DNA of 35,657 nt from NCBI RefSeq assembly GCF_000374025.1, contig NZ_KB893209.1, forward strand, positions 1 through 35,657, given 5' to 3'. Positions 8,801 to 17,900 of the stretch are shown here, one piece after another. The DNA comes from Spirosoma panaciterrae DSM 21099. Lineage in GTDB: Bacteria; Bacteroidota; Bacteroidia; Cytophagales; Spirosomataceae. Both the position numbers and the translations under genes were made by a program. The notes below the pieces were generated by a model. That model did no database searches. It saw nothing but the letters and a program-made list of their open reading frames with translations, and had not been told where the DNA came from. The stretch's first letter is position 1. Each line of letters begins with the position of its first letter.

Positions 8801-9174
8801 CAGCAGGTACGAAATTCCAGGGCAATATCGCCGACTTTGGTGGAGGCCCCGTAGCCCTTACCCAGGCCTGGTATCAGGGACCCGGTACCTCGTTTAGTTC
8901 GGCCTCTACCAAACAGTTCGTCGAAGATGGCGGCTCTACCCGCCTGCGCGAAGTAACGCTTACTTATAGTCTGCGTAGTCCTGGCTTCCGGCAGTTCACC
9001 CATCTTTCGTCTGTTGATTTTGCGCTTACCGGGCGAAATGTCCTCCTCTGGACCAACTACACGGGTACCGATCCTGAAGTAAGCATCACCGGACCGAGTC
9101 TGGCGCGTGGACAGGATTGGTTCACGAACCCGAATACCAAATCGATCCTGCTATCGATCAAAATCAATTATTAA
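5890..9174 (+). CDS. SusC/RagA family TonB-dependent outer-membrane transporter
   Basis: This 1094-residue protein is the barrel of a SusCD importer, taking up oligosaccharides or peptides across the outer membrane with TonB energy. The ATG at 5890 is chosen because a clean Sec signal peptide (about residues 1-22, ending SWAQ) follows directly; the frame is open 66 bases further upstream but adds a non-signal stretch. After the signal come a carboxypeptidase-regulatory-like domain (about 26-105) and a plug domain. The plug shows IQIRGQNTINGNAQPLFIVD, then MEVLKGASAAALWGTRAANG and VVVITTKKG. A long beta-barrel with the usual Asn/Thr/Tyr-rich strands ends in an aromatic-terminated SIKINY. Its SusD partner follows 33 bases later. 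No sigma/anti-sigma or hybrid sensor gene is nearby, so the substrate cannot be named. Confidence 0.96.
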   Translation: MKKSLLLSLLIVGLSFSLSWAQSRRISGTVTAEEGVGGFAGATVVVKGTTLGTVTDAKGEYSLSIPTNATALVVSAVGMQTIEELIGGRTEINILLKTDTKQLNEVIITALGVKEERDKFASSISTVEGKNIARSGETGLLSGLSGKTSGVVITKSGGDPGAGAYIQIRGQNTINGNAQPLFIVDGIPVSNSNFNDGSAAGNAIVQQSRINDINPEDIESMEVLKGASAAALWGTRAANGVVVITTKKGKDSKGKVNISFKSTVSFDKVNKMPSLQTTYGQGNNGRFIQGNKYSYGDLIADRTGGPDTYITDPNAAGYQGFVTFPDGTKRYAIASGTAANPHGGKNSKDIYDHTDDVFQTGHYTDNALNISGGNARSNFALSYSNLNQDGIIKAFSNYQRNTARLNASSQFTEWFRASASAAYSKVSSSRIQQGDNLDGILLGGTRTPPDFNNQYYTGTYTNAAGQVFNDVHVSYRNPLGIDQNTIYSNPVWNIYNNRNTSDVDRITGNVELNITPKSWLSITGRTGIDNYTDARLERFARNSASFLTGLLSKNWITEKQFNTDVFVNANKTFSDNFNGSVLVGVNYNSRRLSTLSDQITNLIVPTAPDILTNALNSNLSASNYNQLIRTYAYYAQAELQAYNMLFLTLTGRDESASTFGSKTNSSFFFPSAALAWQFSKLKGLESSPLLSFGKLRLTWGQVGIQPQPYQNFTTFAPATYGDAYANGVSAASSLYGGGYVRSTTAGNDFLRPERKTESEVGVDLRFLNNRFTFSGTYYSNSTKDVILSLPVPYETGYSVRNINAAELSNKGLELDASADLFPQSAFKWNLSANFSLNRNKVISLAGAAAYTLPNTYAGQSLIAGQPFGVFYGTDFLKDESGRYKLDANGFPQGGTSNEIVGNPNPKWRGGLGSTFSYKGVSLYVLFDKVYGNDFYNGTRGALYLIGTHGDVGHTSVAPAGGIKDYNGALIAAGTKFQGNIADFGGGPVALTQAWYQGPGTSFSSASTKQFVEDGGSTRLREVTLTYSLRSPGFRQFTHLSSVDFALTGRNVLLWTNYTGTDPEVSITGPSLARGQDWFTNPNTKSILLSIKINY

Positions 9175-9207
9175 ACGGCCTCCCCAGCCATTTAAAACGA
9201 TACTTCC

Positions 9208-10638
9208 ATGAAAAAATCATTTTCGCATATACTTACGACGGCTTTGCTGAGTCTGACACTCCTAAGCAGTTGCCAGGATTTATTCAATGAATCCAATATC
9301 AAAAGCAATCCCAATGCCGTAACCGACGTCGACGTGGTAACCCTGCTTTCAGGAACGATGCTGGGCGTAGCGATGCTCCACGAAGATACCGACGTTCGGA
9401 TAGCTGCCATCTGGGCTGGTCAACTGAATGGGTTATCCCGGCAGCACCAGACCTTTGCCAGCTACATCGTTTCGGCCGGAACGTTTAGCTGGAGCCCACT
9501 CTACCCGGTAGCCAGTCAGGCCCGTCTGATTCAGACAAAAGCCGATGCCGTGGGCGATAAATGGACCAAAGGCGTTGGGCAGGTACTAGAAGCACTTGTT
9601 CTGGCCAAGGCTACAGATTTTTACGGCGATATTCCCTACAGCCAGGCTTTTGACGATGTGAAATACCCAACGCCCGTATTTGATAAACAGGCGGATGTAT
9701 ACGCAGCTTTACAAACTACGCTCGACAATGCCATCCAGAATTTATCGGCTCCGGCGGGTCTGGCTTTCGGGGGGCAGGATTTTATCTACAAAGGTGATGT
9801 AAAAAAATGGAAAGCGGCTGCCTACACCCTAAAAGCCCGTTTATACCTCCACACCGGCGATTATGCCAAAGCCGTTACCAACGCCAGTTCGGGTATTGGC
9901 AGCACGGCTGGCGATGCGCTCACGCCCCACGGCACCAGCCAGGGCGTTGACGATAATCAGAACTATGATTTCTTCCGGATTACCCGTGCAGGCGATACGG
10001 GCTTCGACGGGGCTTATCTGCCGACTCTGATGAAATCGCGGGTTGCCTCTGGCAATACCAAAACCAATGAAACCGCACTTTACAACCATTTTTTCAAGGT
10101 CGGTATTTCAACAACGGGTGCGCTGGACCCCAATACCGAAGATGGTATGTTTACCGAAGATGCCCCCCACCCTCTGCTTACCTATTACGAAAACCAACTT
10201 ATTCTGGCCGAAGCGCAGGCCCGGCTTGGAGTTACCGATAAGGCACTGGATGCCCTCAACAGTGTGCGGGCCGGGTTGGCCAATGGATATATCAATGGCA
10301 AAACGTTTTCAACAACGGGCCGTAAGTATGATGCATACGCATTGAGTGACTTTGGTGCGGCAGGGCTGGCGAACCCCGCCAAGCTGGCTACTACTCAGCA
10401 AGCGCTGCTGTACGAAATTATCACCCAGCGGTACATCGTTTTTCTGATGCAATACGAATCGTTCAACGACGTCCGTAGGCTTGAAAAAGCGTCGCCAGTT
10501 GTTCAACTGCCAATTCCTCTATACGCAGGTACTCAAAAACCAGAACGGTACATCTACCCCCAGAATGAAATCAACACCAACCCGAATGTACCGAATCCGT
10601 TGCCGACGCAGTTTCTGAAACTTCCCATTTATCAATAA
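9208..10638 (+). CDS. SusD/RagB family nutrient-binding outer-membrane lipoprotein
   Basis: This 476-residue protein is the surface lid of the SusCD importer. It has a lipoprotein signal with Cys22 (LLSSC) followed by QD, an acidic neighbour expected for surface export in Bacteroidota. LVLAKATDFYGDIPYSQAF (about residues 130-150) and the TPR-like helices (KAAAYTLKARLYLHTGDYAKA; LILAEAQARLG...ALDALNSVRAG) are typical of the SusD-like group close to PF12771. The C-terminal region with YEIITQRYIVFLMQYESFNDVRR is also characteristic. It is co-transcribed with the SusC gene (33-base gap) and the pair is closed by a terminator. Confidence 0.95.
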   Translation: MKKSFSHILTTALLSLTLLSSCQDLFNESNIKSNPNAVTDVDVVTLLSGTMLGVAMLHEDTDVRIAAIWAGQLNGLSRQHQTFASYIVSAGTFSWSPLYPVASQARLIQTKADAVGDKWTKGVGQVLEALVLAKATDFYGDIPYSQAFDDVKYPTPVFDKQADVYAALQTTLDNAIQNLSAPAGLAFGGQDFIYKGDVKKWKAAAYTLKARLYLHTGDYAKAVTNASSGIGSTAGDALTPHGTSQGVDDNQNYDFFRITRAGDTGFDGAYLPTLMKSRVASGNTKTNETALYNHFFKVGISTTGALDPNTEDGMFTEDAPHPLLTYYENQLILAEAQARLGVTDKALDALNSVRAGLANGYINGKTFSTTGRKYDAYALSDFGAAGLANPAKLATTQQALLYEIITQRYIVFLMQYESFNDVRRLEKASPVVQLPIPLYAGTQKPERYIYPQNEINTNPNVPNPLPTQFLKLPIYQ

Positions 10639-10672
10639 AGACAATACGTTTAGTTGTTAGGTAATGCGGGTT

Positions 10673-10701
10673 AAAAGGCTATCCTTTTGGGGTAGCCTTT
10701 T
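10673..10701 (+). terminator. intrinsic terminator after the SusCD pair
   Basis: A 12-bp stem (10673-10684 with 10690-10701, one G-U pair) with a five-base loop ends in four T. It lies 35 bases after the SusD stop and separates the pair from the deacetylase gene. Confidence 0.75.
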
Positions 10702-10715
10702 CTATGCTTTCGTTG

Positions 10716-10723
10716 TAAATTTG
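10716..10723 (+). promoter_or_regulatory. candidate -7 promoter element for the PIG-L deacetylase gene
   Basis: TAAATTTG matches the Bacteroidota -7 consensus TAnnTTTG exactly and sits 28 bases before the GTG start. No well-spaced -33 element is visible. Confidence 0.4.
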
Positions 10724-10750
10724 TCCATTCCATCTTAACTGCTCCTAACT

Positions 10751-13303
10751 GTGTTGCTTCCAAAACGCCTACTCGTTCTACTATCTGGTTTACTGCTCAG
10801 CTTATCCGTATTCGCTCAGGTCCCTTATGGTCCCATCAAACCGGCTCCGGCTGGCGAAATTCTCTCCAATCTAAAAAAGCTCAATGTTCTTGGTACGGTG
10901 CTCTACGTAGCGGCTCACCCCGACGACGAGAATACGCTGTTTCTGGCCTATATGGCAAAAGGGCGGCTCGTCAGAACAGGTTATATGGCGCTGACCCGGG
11001 GCGATGGCGGGCAAAACCTGATCGGCGCCGAACAGGGTGAAAATATTGGGGTGATCCGCACCCAGGAGCTGCTGGCTGCCCGGCGGGTCGATGGGCCCGA
11101 TCAGTTTTTCAGCCGGGCTTATGATTTTGGCTTTTCCAAATCGACCAACGAAGCCGTGCGAACCTGGGGCCAGGATAAAGTGCTGGCCGATGTAGTCTGG
11201 ATCATTCGCAAATACCAGCCCGATGTAATCATCACCCGTTTTCCACCTGATGCTCGCGCGGGTCATGGCCACCACAGTGCATCAGGGTATCTGGCTGAGG
11301 AAGCATTCAAAATCTCGAATGATCCCACCAAATTCCCCGAACAACTGGCTTATGTAAAGCCCTGGCAGGCAAAGCGGATTCTCTGGAATGTGTTTATTCC
11401 GGGTGCGTTTATGAGCAATAAAAAACCCGACGAAGCGGGGAATCTGATAGGGATCGAAACGGGCCTATATAACCCGCTGCTGGGCAAATCGTATGGTGAA
11501 ATAGCCTCTGAAAGCCGGAGTCAGCACAAAAGTCAGGGATTTGGTGTAGCCCCCAATCGAAATGCCCGTATCGACTATCTGCTGCTCAAAGGCGGTGATC
11601 CGGTTGAAAAAGACCCGTTCGATGGGGTTGATGTTAGCTGGAAGCGGGTCAAAAATAGCGATGCCGTTCAGGCCCAGGTAACCCAACTCATTTCATCCTT
11701 CAAGCCCGATCAGCCTTCGGCATCCGTACCTACACTGGTTCAGCTCTATAGTGCGCTCGGAAAGCTGGACACGACCAATAATTATGTGAACGTAAAACGG
11801 CAGGAGGTTCAAACCCTCATCCAGCAATGCCTGGGGCTGTGGTTCGAAACCAACCCGACCGATTTTGCAGCTACCCCTGGCGAAACCATCAAAGTATCGA
11901 CCAATGTGGTCAATCGGGAAGAGTTTCCGGTTAAACTGGTTGGTGTTCATTACTCCACCGGAAAAGATACGACCCTCAACCTACCGCTGAAACCGAACGA
12001 AGTCGTTCAATACCCTACTTCGCTCACGATTCCAAAAACGCACACGATTTCGCAACCCTACTGGCTCGAAAAACCAATCGACAAAGGTTTGTTTCAGGTC
12101 GATAACCAGCCACTGATTGGCCTACCCGAAAACCCACCCGCCGTAGCCGCCAGTTACACGGTTGAGATTAGTGGTCAACGGTTTGTGTATACGCGGCCAG
12201 TCGTGTATAAATCGACGGATCCAGTTGATGGCGAAATTTACCGTCCGTTTATCATCCAGCCCGATGTGACGGCCAACCTGACCGAACGTGTATTTACCTT
12301 CAGCGACAACACCCCCAAAACTGCCGACCTGGTCCTGAAAGCAGGCCGTGCCAACGTATCGGGAACGCTAACCCTGGCGGCCCCGACCGGCTGGAAAGTT
12401 GAGCCAGCTTCCGTTCCGTTTTCTTTGACCTACAAAGGGGATGAGCAACGGGTAACGTTTACGCTGGCGCCAACGGCTCAAGCTAAAGATGGTAAACTTC
12501 AGGCCACCATGACCACTTCCAATGGGACCTTTACCACGGGCTTACGACAAATTGCCTACAAACATATTCCGACTCAAACCCTGTTTCCCCCCGCCGAAGC
12601 CAAACTGGTAAAGCTGGACATCAAGGTAACGGCGAAGAATATTGGCTACATTGTGGGTGCGGGTGATGAAGTCCCGGCTGCGCTTCAGCAAATGGGCTGT
12701 AAAGTGACAATTCTCGGTCCTTCCGAACTCAACGGCAACCTGTCTGGCTACGATGCAATTGTTGCGGGGGTTCGGGCCTACAATACCAATCCCTGGCTGG
12801 CCCGTTATCAACCTAAACTACTGGATTTCGTCAAGAATGGCGGGAACCTGATCGTTCAATACGTAACTCCCGGCAGTTCCTTCCTGCGCAATGACCCGGC
12901 TTTACCCCAACTTGGCCCCTATCCTTTCTCGATTGGTGCTGAGCGGGTTACGGAAGAAGACGCGAAAATGACGTTCATCAATCCGCAGCATCCATTGCTC
13001 AATTACCCCAACAAAATTACCGATGCCGACTTCAACGGCTGGATTCAGGAACGAGGCATTTATTTCGCTAAAGAGTGGGACAAAGCCTATGAACCCATTT
13101 TTTCGGCCAACGACCAGAACGAAGCTCCCAAACTGGGCAGTCTGCTCTACGCTACCTATGGTAAAGGGCATTTTATGTATACGGGGCTGGTTTTCTTCCG
13201 AGAACTTCCCGCTGGGGTGCCGGGTGCCTACCGCCTGTTTGCCAATATGATCTCAGCAGCAAGTAGTCCGGCGGCTTCCGTATCAGGATCGCAACGTAAC
13301 TAG
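10751..13303 (+). CDS. secreted PIG-L (LmbE-type) family deacetylase with C-terminal amidotransferase-like domain
   Basis: This 850-residue protein begins at a GTG; an in-frame stop lies just upstream and no ATG fits. A Sec signal covers about residues 1-22. The PIG-L domain (about 45-260) has the metal-binding AHPDDE motif (55-60), TRGDGGQN and GHGHHSAS (171-178). These enzymes remove N-acetyl groups from GlcNAc-type sugars, so a periplasmic or surface role in glycan processing is likely. The middle (about 375-610) resembles beta-sandwich NEW3-type modules. The end (about 630-840) resembles a class I glutamine-amidotransferase-like fold (YDAIVAGVRAYNTNPWL, GGNLIVQYVTPG) without a clear catalytic triad. 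Its place behind a SusCD pair suggests it handles an imported acetylated sugar, which is inference. Confidence 0.92.
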   Translation: MLLPKRLLVLLSGLLLSLSVFAQVPYGPIKPAPAGEILSNLKKLNVLGTVLYVAAHPDDENTLFLAYMAKGRLVRTGYMALTRGDGGQNLIGAEQGENIGVIRTQELLAARRVDGPDQFFSRAYDFGFSKSTNEAVRTWGQDKVLADVVWIIRKYQPDVIITRFPPDARAGHGHHSASGYLAEEAFKISNDPTKFPEQLAYVKPWQAKRILWNVFIPGAFMSNKKPDEAGNLIGIETGLYNPLLGKSYGEIASESRSQHKSQGFGVAPNRNARIDYLLLKGGDPVEKDPFDGVDVSWKRVKNSDAVQAQVTQLISSFKPDQPSASVPTLVQLYSALGKLDTTNNYVNVKRQEVQTLIQQCLGLWFETNPTDFAATPGETIKVSTNVVNREEFPVKLVGVHYSTGKDTTLNLPLKPNEVVQYPTSLTIPKTHTISQPYWLEKPIDKGLFQVDNQPLIGLPENPPAVAASYTVEISGQRFVYTRPVVYKSTDPVDGEIYRPFIIQPDVTANLTERVFTFSDNTPKTADLVLKAGRANVSGTLTLAAPTGWKVEPASVPFSLTYKGDEQRVTFTLAPTAQAKDGKLQATMTTSNGTFTTGLRQIAYKHIPTQTLFPPAEAKLVKLDIKVTAKNIGYIVGAGDEVPAALQQMGCKVTILGPSELNGNLSGYDAIVAGVRAYNTNPWLARYQPKLLDFVKNGGNLIVQYVTPGSSFLRNDPALPQLGPYPFSIGAERVTEEDAKMTFINPQHPLLNYPNKITDADFNGWIQERGIYFAKEWDKAYEPIFSANDQNEAPKLGSLLYATYGKGHFMYTGLVFFRELPAGVPGAYRLFANMISAASSPAASVSGSQRN

Positions 13304-13313
13304 TCGTTTTGTC

Positions 13314-13343
13314 GTGCAGTCGTGTTCTTCAACACGACTGCAC
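13314..13343. terminator. bidirectional terminator between deacetylase and nudK
   Basis: A 13-bp perfect stem (13314-13326 with 13331-13343) closes on a CTTC tetraloop. It lies between two convergent genes. T-tracts are weak on both sides. Confidence 0.65.
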
Positions 13344-13350
13344 ACGGCGA

Positions 13351-13938
13351 TTAATTCAACGAGTTGGTAAGTTGCTGTAGCCGCAGGTACTGCAACAGCA
13401 TAATGGTTTTGCCGTCCATTATATCACCCCGCGCCACCATGTCCATGGCCTGACTCAGTGGCAATTCCAAAATATCGATCTCTTCTTCATCGATGCCTCC
13501 GCCCGCTACGCGTTCGGTATCGGCCGTGTAGTGTGCAAGGTAGAAAAACAGTTTCTCTGTAACCGAACCTGGACTCATATAGGCTTCCATCACCTTCTGA
13601 ACCGACTGTATCCGATACCCCGTTTCCTCTTCCGTTTCACGTCGGATCGCATCATCGGGATGCTCATCGTCCAGCAGTCCGGCACAGGCTTCGATAAGCA
13701 TCCCCGTTGGATTTCCATTGACAAAAGTGGGCAATCGAAACTGACGCGTCAAGATTACCGTGTCGGCCTGCGGGTTGTGGAGCAAAATGGTAGCGCCATT
13801 GCCCCGGTCATAGGCTTCGCGTTGCTGCGTCGTCCATTGCCCATTTTTACCCAGGTAATTGAACGTAAACCGTTTCAGGATGTACCAATTATCGGAGAGC
13901 AACTTCTCTTCCGTGATTTGTATGCGATCGGCAAGCAT
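13351..13938 (-). CDS. nudK: Nudix hydrolase, GDP-mannose pyrophosphatase NudK-like
   Basis: This 195-residue cytoplasmic enzyme belongs to the Nudix family that splits nucleoside-diphosphate sugars; the closest recognised group is NudK (E. coli protein 191 residues), which hydrolyses GDP-mannose. The Nudix core RETEEETGY spans residues 100-108, preceded by the ACAGLLDDE segment typical of this subgroup. The N-terminal LLSDNWYILKRFTFNYL and QFRLPTFVNGNPTGMLIE also match NudK/ADP-ribose pyrophosphatase proteins. It is transcribed divergently from the DeoR regulator, with 54 T-rich bases between the start codons. An ADP-ribose pyrophosphatase activity is the main alternative. Confidence 0.86.
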   Translation of the reverse strand: MLADRIQITEEKLLSDNWYILKRFTFNYLGKNGQWTTQQREAYDRGNGATILLHNPQADTVILTRQFRLPTFVNGNPTGMLIEACAGLLDDEHPDDAIRRETEEETGYRIQSVQKVMEAYMSPGSVTEKLFFYLAHYTADTERVAGGGIDEEEIDILELPLSQAMDMVARGDIMDGKTIMLLQYLRLQQLTNSLN

Positions 13939-13940
13939 CT

Positions 13941-13974
13941 GTTCTTTTTTGTTATTTTTTGTTTATTTTTGTTC
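13941..13974. promoter_or_regulatory. phased 10-bp T-tract repeats, candidate DeoR operator
   Basis: GTT followed by a T-rich run recurs at 13941, 13951, 13961 and 13971, exactly one helical turn apart. DeoR-family regulators often bind direct repeats of roughly this period, and phased T-tracts also bend DNA. The array lies between nudK and the deoR-like gene and overlaps the promoter of the latter. Confidence 0.4.
13964..13971 (+). promoter_or_regulatory. candidate -7 promoter element for the DeoR-family gene
   Basis: TATTTTTG matches TAnnTTTG exactly, 21 bases upstream of the ATG. A properly spaced -33 element is not obvious in the T-rich context. Confidence 0.4.
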
Positions 13975-13992
13975 AAATCAACGTAGAAACGA

Positions 13993-14745
13993 ATGAATTT
14001 CCAAGAACGGAAGAGCCGAATTGTACAAACGGTCGACGAACGAGGCTCGGTTGATGTACGGGAACTGGCAGAATTACTACAAACCTCCGACATGACCATC
14101 CGCCGGGACTTGACCCAACTGGCTAGTCTGGGCTTGATTTATCGTACGCACGGAGGAGCCATGAAAGTGAGTCTGGCTACCGATAAGCACCGCTTTGCCA
14201 ACAAAACAGCTGTCAATGCCGAACGTAAGGACTACATCTGTCAGTTGGCTGCCAACGAGATTCAGGAAGGGGATGTCATTTTTATGGATTGCGGAAGTAC
14301 CGTGTTCCGGCTCTGTCCATTTATTCGTAATAAACGAATCACCGTCATTACGAACTCGTTGCCCGTTGTAGCTGAATTGATGCATTCAGAAGTAGCCGTC
14401 AATCTGGTTGGGGGCGAAGTCGATAAGGAACGGCAGGCGGTTCATGGCCTCATTGCCGAAGAACACATGGCCCGCTACCGTGCCAATCGTGCCTTTATCG
14501 GTGTCGACGGGATTTCGCTGGCAAATGGGTTAACGGCCAACAGCGAAAAAGAAGCCAGCACAGCCGTAGCGATGGCCCGCCAATCGGCCCAGGTCTATCT
14601 GCTTTGTGACTCGTCAAAACTGGAAACAACCAAATACCTACAGTTTGCCCCGTTGACCCTATTCGATGTGCTGATAACGGACAACGCAGCCTCACCCGAC
14701 CTGTTGACGGCTTACCAGCAGGCCGGAGTTACGATACTGTATTGA
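13993..14745 (+). CDS. DeoR/GlpR family transcriptional regulator
   Basis: This 250-residue protein has an N-terminal winged helix (about residues 5-57) with the family pattern VDVRELAELLQTSDMTIRRDL and the wing RTHGGAM. The rest is a sugar-phosphate-sensing isomerase-like domain: IFMDCGSTVFRL, ITVITNSLPVVAEL, LVGGEVD and ANRAFIGVDGIS are its usual blocks. Family members repress sugar-use genes and release DNA on binding a phosphorylated sugar. The target here is unknown. Divergent nudK and autoregulation are the natural candidates, given the repeat array in the shared intergenic region. Confidence 0.92.
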   Translation: MNFQERKSRIVQTVDERGSVDVRELAELLQTSDMTIRRDLTQLASLGLIYRTHGGAMKVSLATDKHRFANKTAVNAERKDYICQLAANEIQEGDVIFMDCGSTVFRLCPFIRNKRITVITNSLPVVAELMHSEVAVNLVGGEVDKERQAVHGLIAEEHMARYRANRAFIGVDGISLANGLTANSEKEASTAVAMARQSAQVYLLCDSSKLETTKYLQFAPLTLFDVLITDNAASPDLLTAYQQAGVTILY

Positions 14746-14842
14746 CAGGCCGTTCCAACCGAACCCTTTTCAGGCAGCAGCCCTTTCACCAAGCCTGGAT
14801 TGTTTTCAGAAAACAACTCGATATTTCACCCCGACTCGCTTA

Positions 14843-14868
14843 TTTGGTTCAGCCCAGTCTTAGTTTTG
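14843..14868 (+). promoter_or_regulatory. candidate promoter for the 5-oxoprolinase gene
   Basis: TAGTTTTG (14861-14868) matches the -7 consensus TAnnTTTG. A TTTG (14843-14846) lies 14 bases upstream, somewhat closer than usual for a -33 element. The start codon is 46 bases downstream. Confidence 0.4.
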
Positions 14869-14914
14869 TGTTTTAACCTTCTTACAACCTCCCGACAGAG
14901 CGCGTTACCGATCT

Positions 14915-17900
14915 ATGTACCAAATCTGGATTGACACTGGCGGCACCTTCACCGACGGACTGGCTCTTGATCCAAATGGAGCTTTACACCGAACCAAAGT
15001 ACTCAGCAGTAGCCGTTTGCGCGGGCAATTGATCGATGGCAAGCTAGTGGCTCCCTGGCTGACAGCCCCCATTTTCGACGGCTATCAACTCCGCGTTCTC
15101 GAAACCGATGCGGTATATACGATTGAATCGCTACGCTTTGATGGAACATTAATAGTAAGAAACGCGGATCAGATCGTCACGTTACCCCACACCCAACACA
15201 CCATCGAACTGTACACCCATGAAGAAGCTCCAGTCTTAGCGGCCCGGCTGTTGACACAAACGCCTTTAAACCAATCCTTTCCGGCACTCGAAATGCGGTT
15301 GGGCACAACGAAAGGCACCAATGCGTTGCTGGAACGAAAAGGGGGACGTGTGGCTCTGTTGGTGACCAAAGGCTTTAAAGACCTGCTCAGAATTGGGACA
15401 CAGCAACGACCCAACTTGTTCCAGCTAGCGATTCCACCGGCCGAGGTTCTTTATGATACGGTCCTTGAAGTCGATGAACGAATCGCTGCGGATGGCCAGC
15501 CGTTAACAACACTGTCGGACCAAACCTGCATCAATCTGATTGAGGACCTTCGGCAGTTACAACCCGATGCCATTGCCGTATCGTTGCTGAATGCCTACCG
15601 AAATCCGACCCATGAACATCAGCTTCGAGAGTCTATCAATAAAGCGGGGTTCAGATACATAACGCTATCGACCGATACATCCGTAACTCCTCAGTACGTG
15701 TCGCGAACGCAAACAGCCGTAGTCGATGCTTACCTGACTCCCGTTATGCGGTCGTATCTGGATAATGTGCAACGCCAACTAGGAGGCAATCCGGTGCGCA
15801 TCATGACCAGTTCTGGTGGGCTGGTTCGCGCTGATCTGTTCCAACCGAAAGATAGCCTGCTCAGCGGTCCCGCCGGGGGCGTTATCGGTGCCGCTGACAT
15901 TAGTCACCAACTCCAGCTTACCCAGTCGACCGTAGGGGTGCTTACGCTCGATATGGGTGGTACCAGCACCGACGTAGCCCGTATCCAAACCGGGTTAGAT
16001 TACCGATTTTCGACCAAGATTGGTCCATTCGATTTGCAGCTCCCCTCGCTGGCTATCGAAACCGTAGCGGCTGGGGGCGGTTCAATCTGCTGGTTCGAAA
16101 GTCACGGCGCTACATCAGGGCAGCTACGCGTTGGGCCGCAGAGTGCCGGAGCAAATCCTGGTCCAGCCTGTTACGGTGCGGGAGGCCCACTGACCATTAC
16201 CGATGTCAACCTGCTTTTAGGCAAACTCCACCCCAACCAATTTGGCATCCCGGTTTTCCCCGAAAAAGCCCAGGAAGCCCTGAAAAACGTTTTGCAGCAG
16301 GTGGAACAAAAAACAGGAAACCACACCGATGGTCTGGCCTTGCTCCGTGGTTTCGAGCAAATTGCCAACGAAACCATGGCCGGGGCTATTCGTAAAATAT
16401 CGATATCACGCGGATTCGACCCGAAAGACTACAGTTTGCTGGTATTCGGCGGAGCAGGCGGATTACATGGGTGCGCAATTGCCCGGTTGCTGAATATGGA
16501 TCAGCTCATTTTACCCTTCGATGGTGGCCTGTTGAGTGCCTATGGGATTGGTCAGGCCCAAATCGAACGGCTGGCTTCATGCTCGGCTTTGCAACCCTTG
16601 GCAACTGTTCAGGACGAACTGCCTGCCCTGGTCGGTCGCTTACTTGATTCAGCCACCGAAACCCTACGGCAGGATGTCGGTCAGGATGGGGCCGTCGAAA
16701 CAAAAAGCATTTCCGTTTTTCTGCGTCTGCTGGGTCAGGAAGCTACCGTCGATGTTCCGTTTAGCGACCATCTGGAAACGGATTTCCGACAAAAATACCA
16801 GCATCTGTACGGACACTTCCCCGAAAACCGCCCAATCGAAGTTGAAAGTATTCGGGTGATGGTCAGTACAACCAGCCCTCATCAGGTGCTAAACGGTTCC
16901 CCAGTTAGTCATCGCCATGCGGTACCTGCTTTTACGACAGATGCCTATCCGGCTTATGACTGGACGCAGTTGCAGGAGGGCGATACCTTTCGGGGACCAG
17001 CCTTATTACTCAATACAACCTCCTCCGCCTTTATTGAACCCGGCTGGCGGCTCATCGTTCAGGCCAATAAAAATGCCCTTGTCGATTACATCGCAGACCT
17101 GGATGAAGTGCGTTCCGTTGATTTTCAGGAACAGGAGACAGGGACGGGTCAGCAGAATGGCGACGTTATTCAACTGGAGTTATTTACACAGCGTTTTCGG
17201 GCTATCGCCGAAGAGATGGGGGCCCAACTGCAACGAACCGCGTTTTCAGTGAATGTAAAAGAACGGCTTGATTTCTCCTGCGCGTTGCTCAATCAAAAAG
17301 CCGAACTGGTTGCCAATGCCCCGCATATTCCGGTCCATCTGGGTAGTCTGGGAATTTGTGCCCGGCTGGTTCTGAACGCCTTACCTCCCCTCGAACCTGG
17401 TGATGTGGTCATTACCAACCACCCCAAATACGGCGGTTCTCACTTACCCGACCTAACTTTACTGAGTGGGGTATTTACAGAAGCCCATCAACTCATTGGC
17501 TATGTGATCAACCGCGCGCATCATGCCGAAATTGGGGGTAAAGTGCCGGGATCGATGCCGCCCGATGCCGTATCGCTGGTGGAAGAAGGGGTTGTTCTGG
17601 AGCCAACCTATGTGGTAAAGAAGGGCCAGTTTTTGTGGGATTCAGAGCTGGCTGCCCGATTTACTAACTGCCCATACCCCACCCGTTCGCTGGCCGAAAA
17701 CAAAGCGGATATCGAAGCCGCCCTGGCCTCACTCCGGGCCGGAGAGCAGGCCCTGCAAAACCTGGTCGGGGAGCACGGGTTGCCCACAATCCATACGTAT
17801 ATGGGTCGCCTTCAGCAGTCGGCAACAGAGGCTATACGGTCTGTTTTAAACCCGCTTACCGGACAGGTATTCGAGGCCGAAGAATACCTGGACGACGGAC

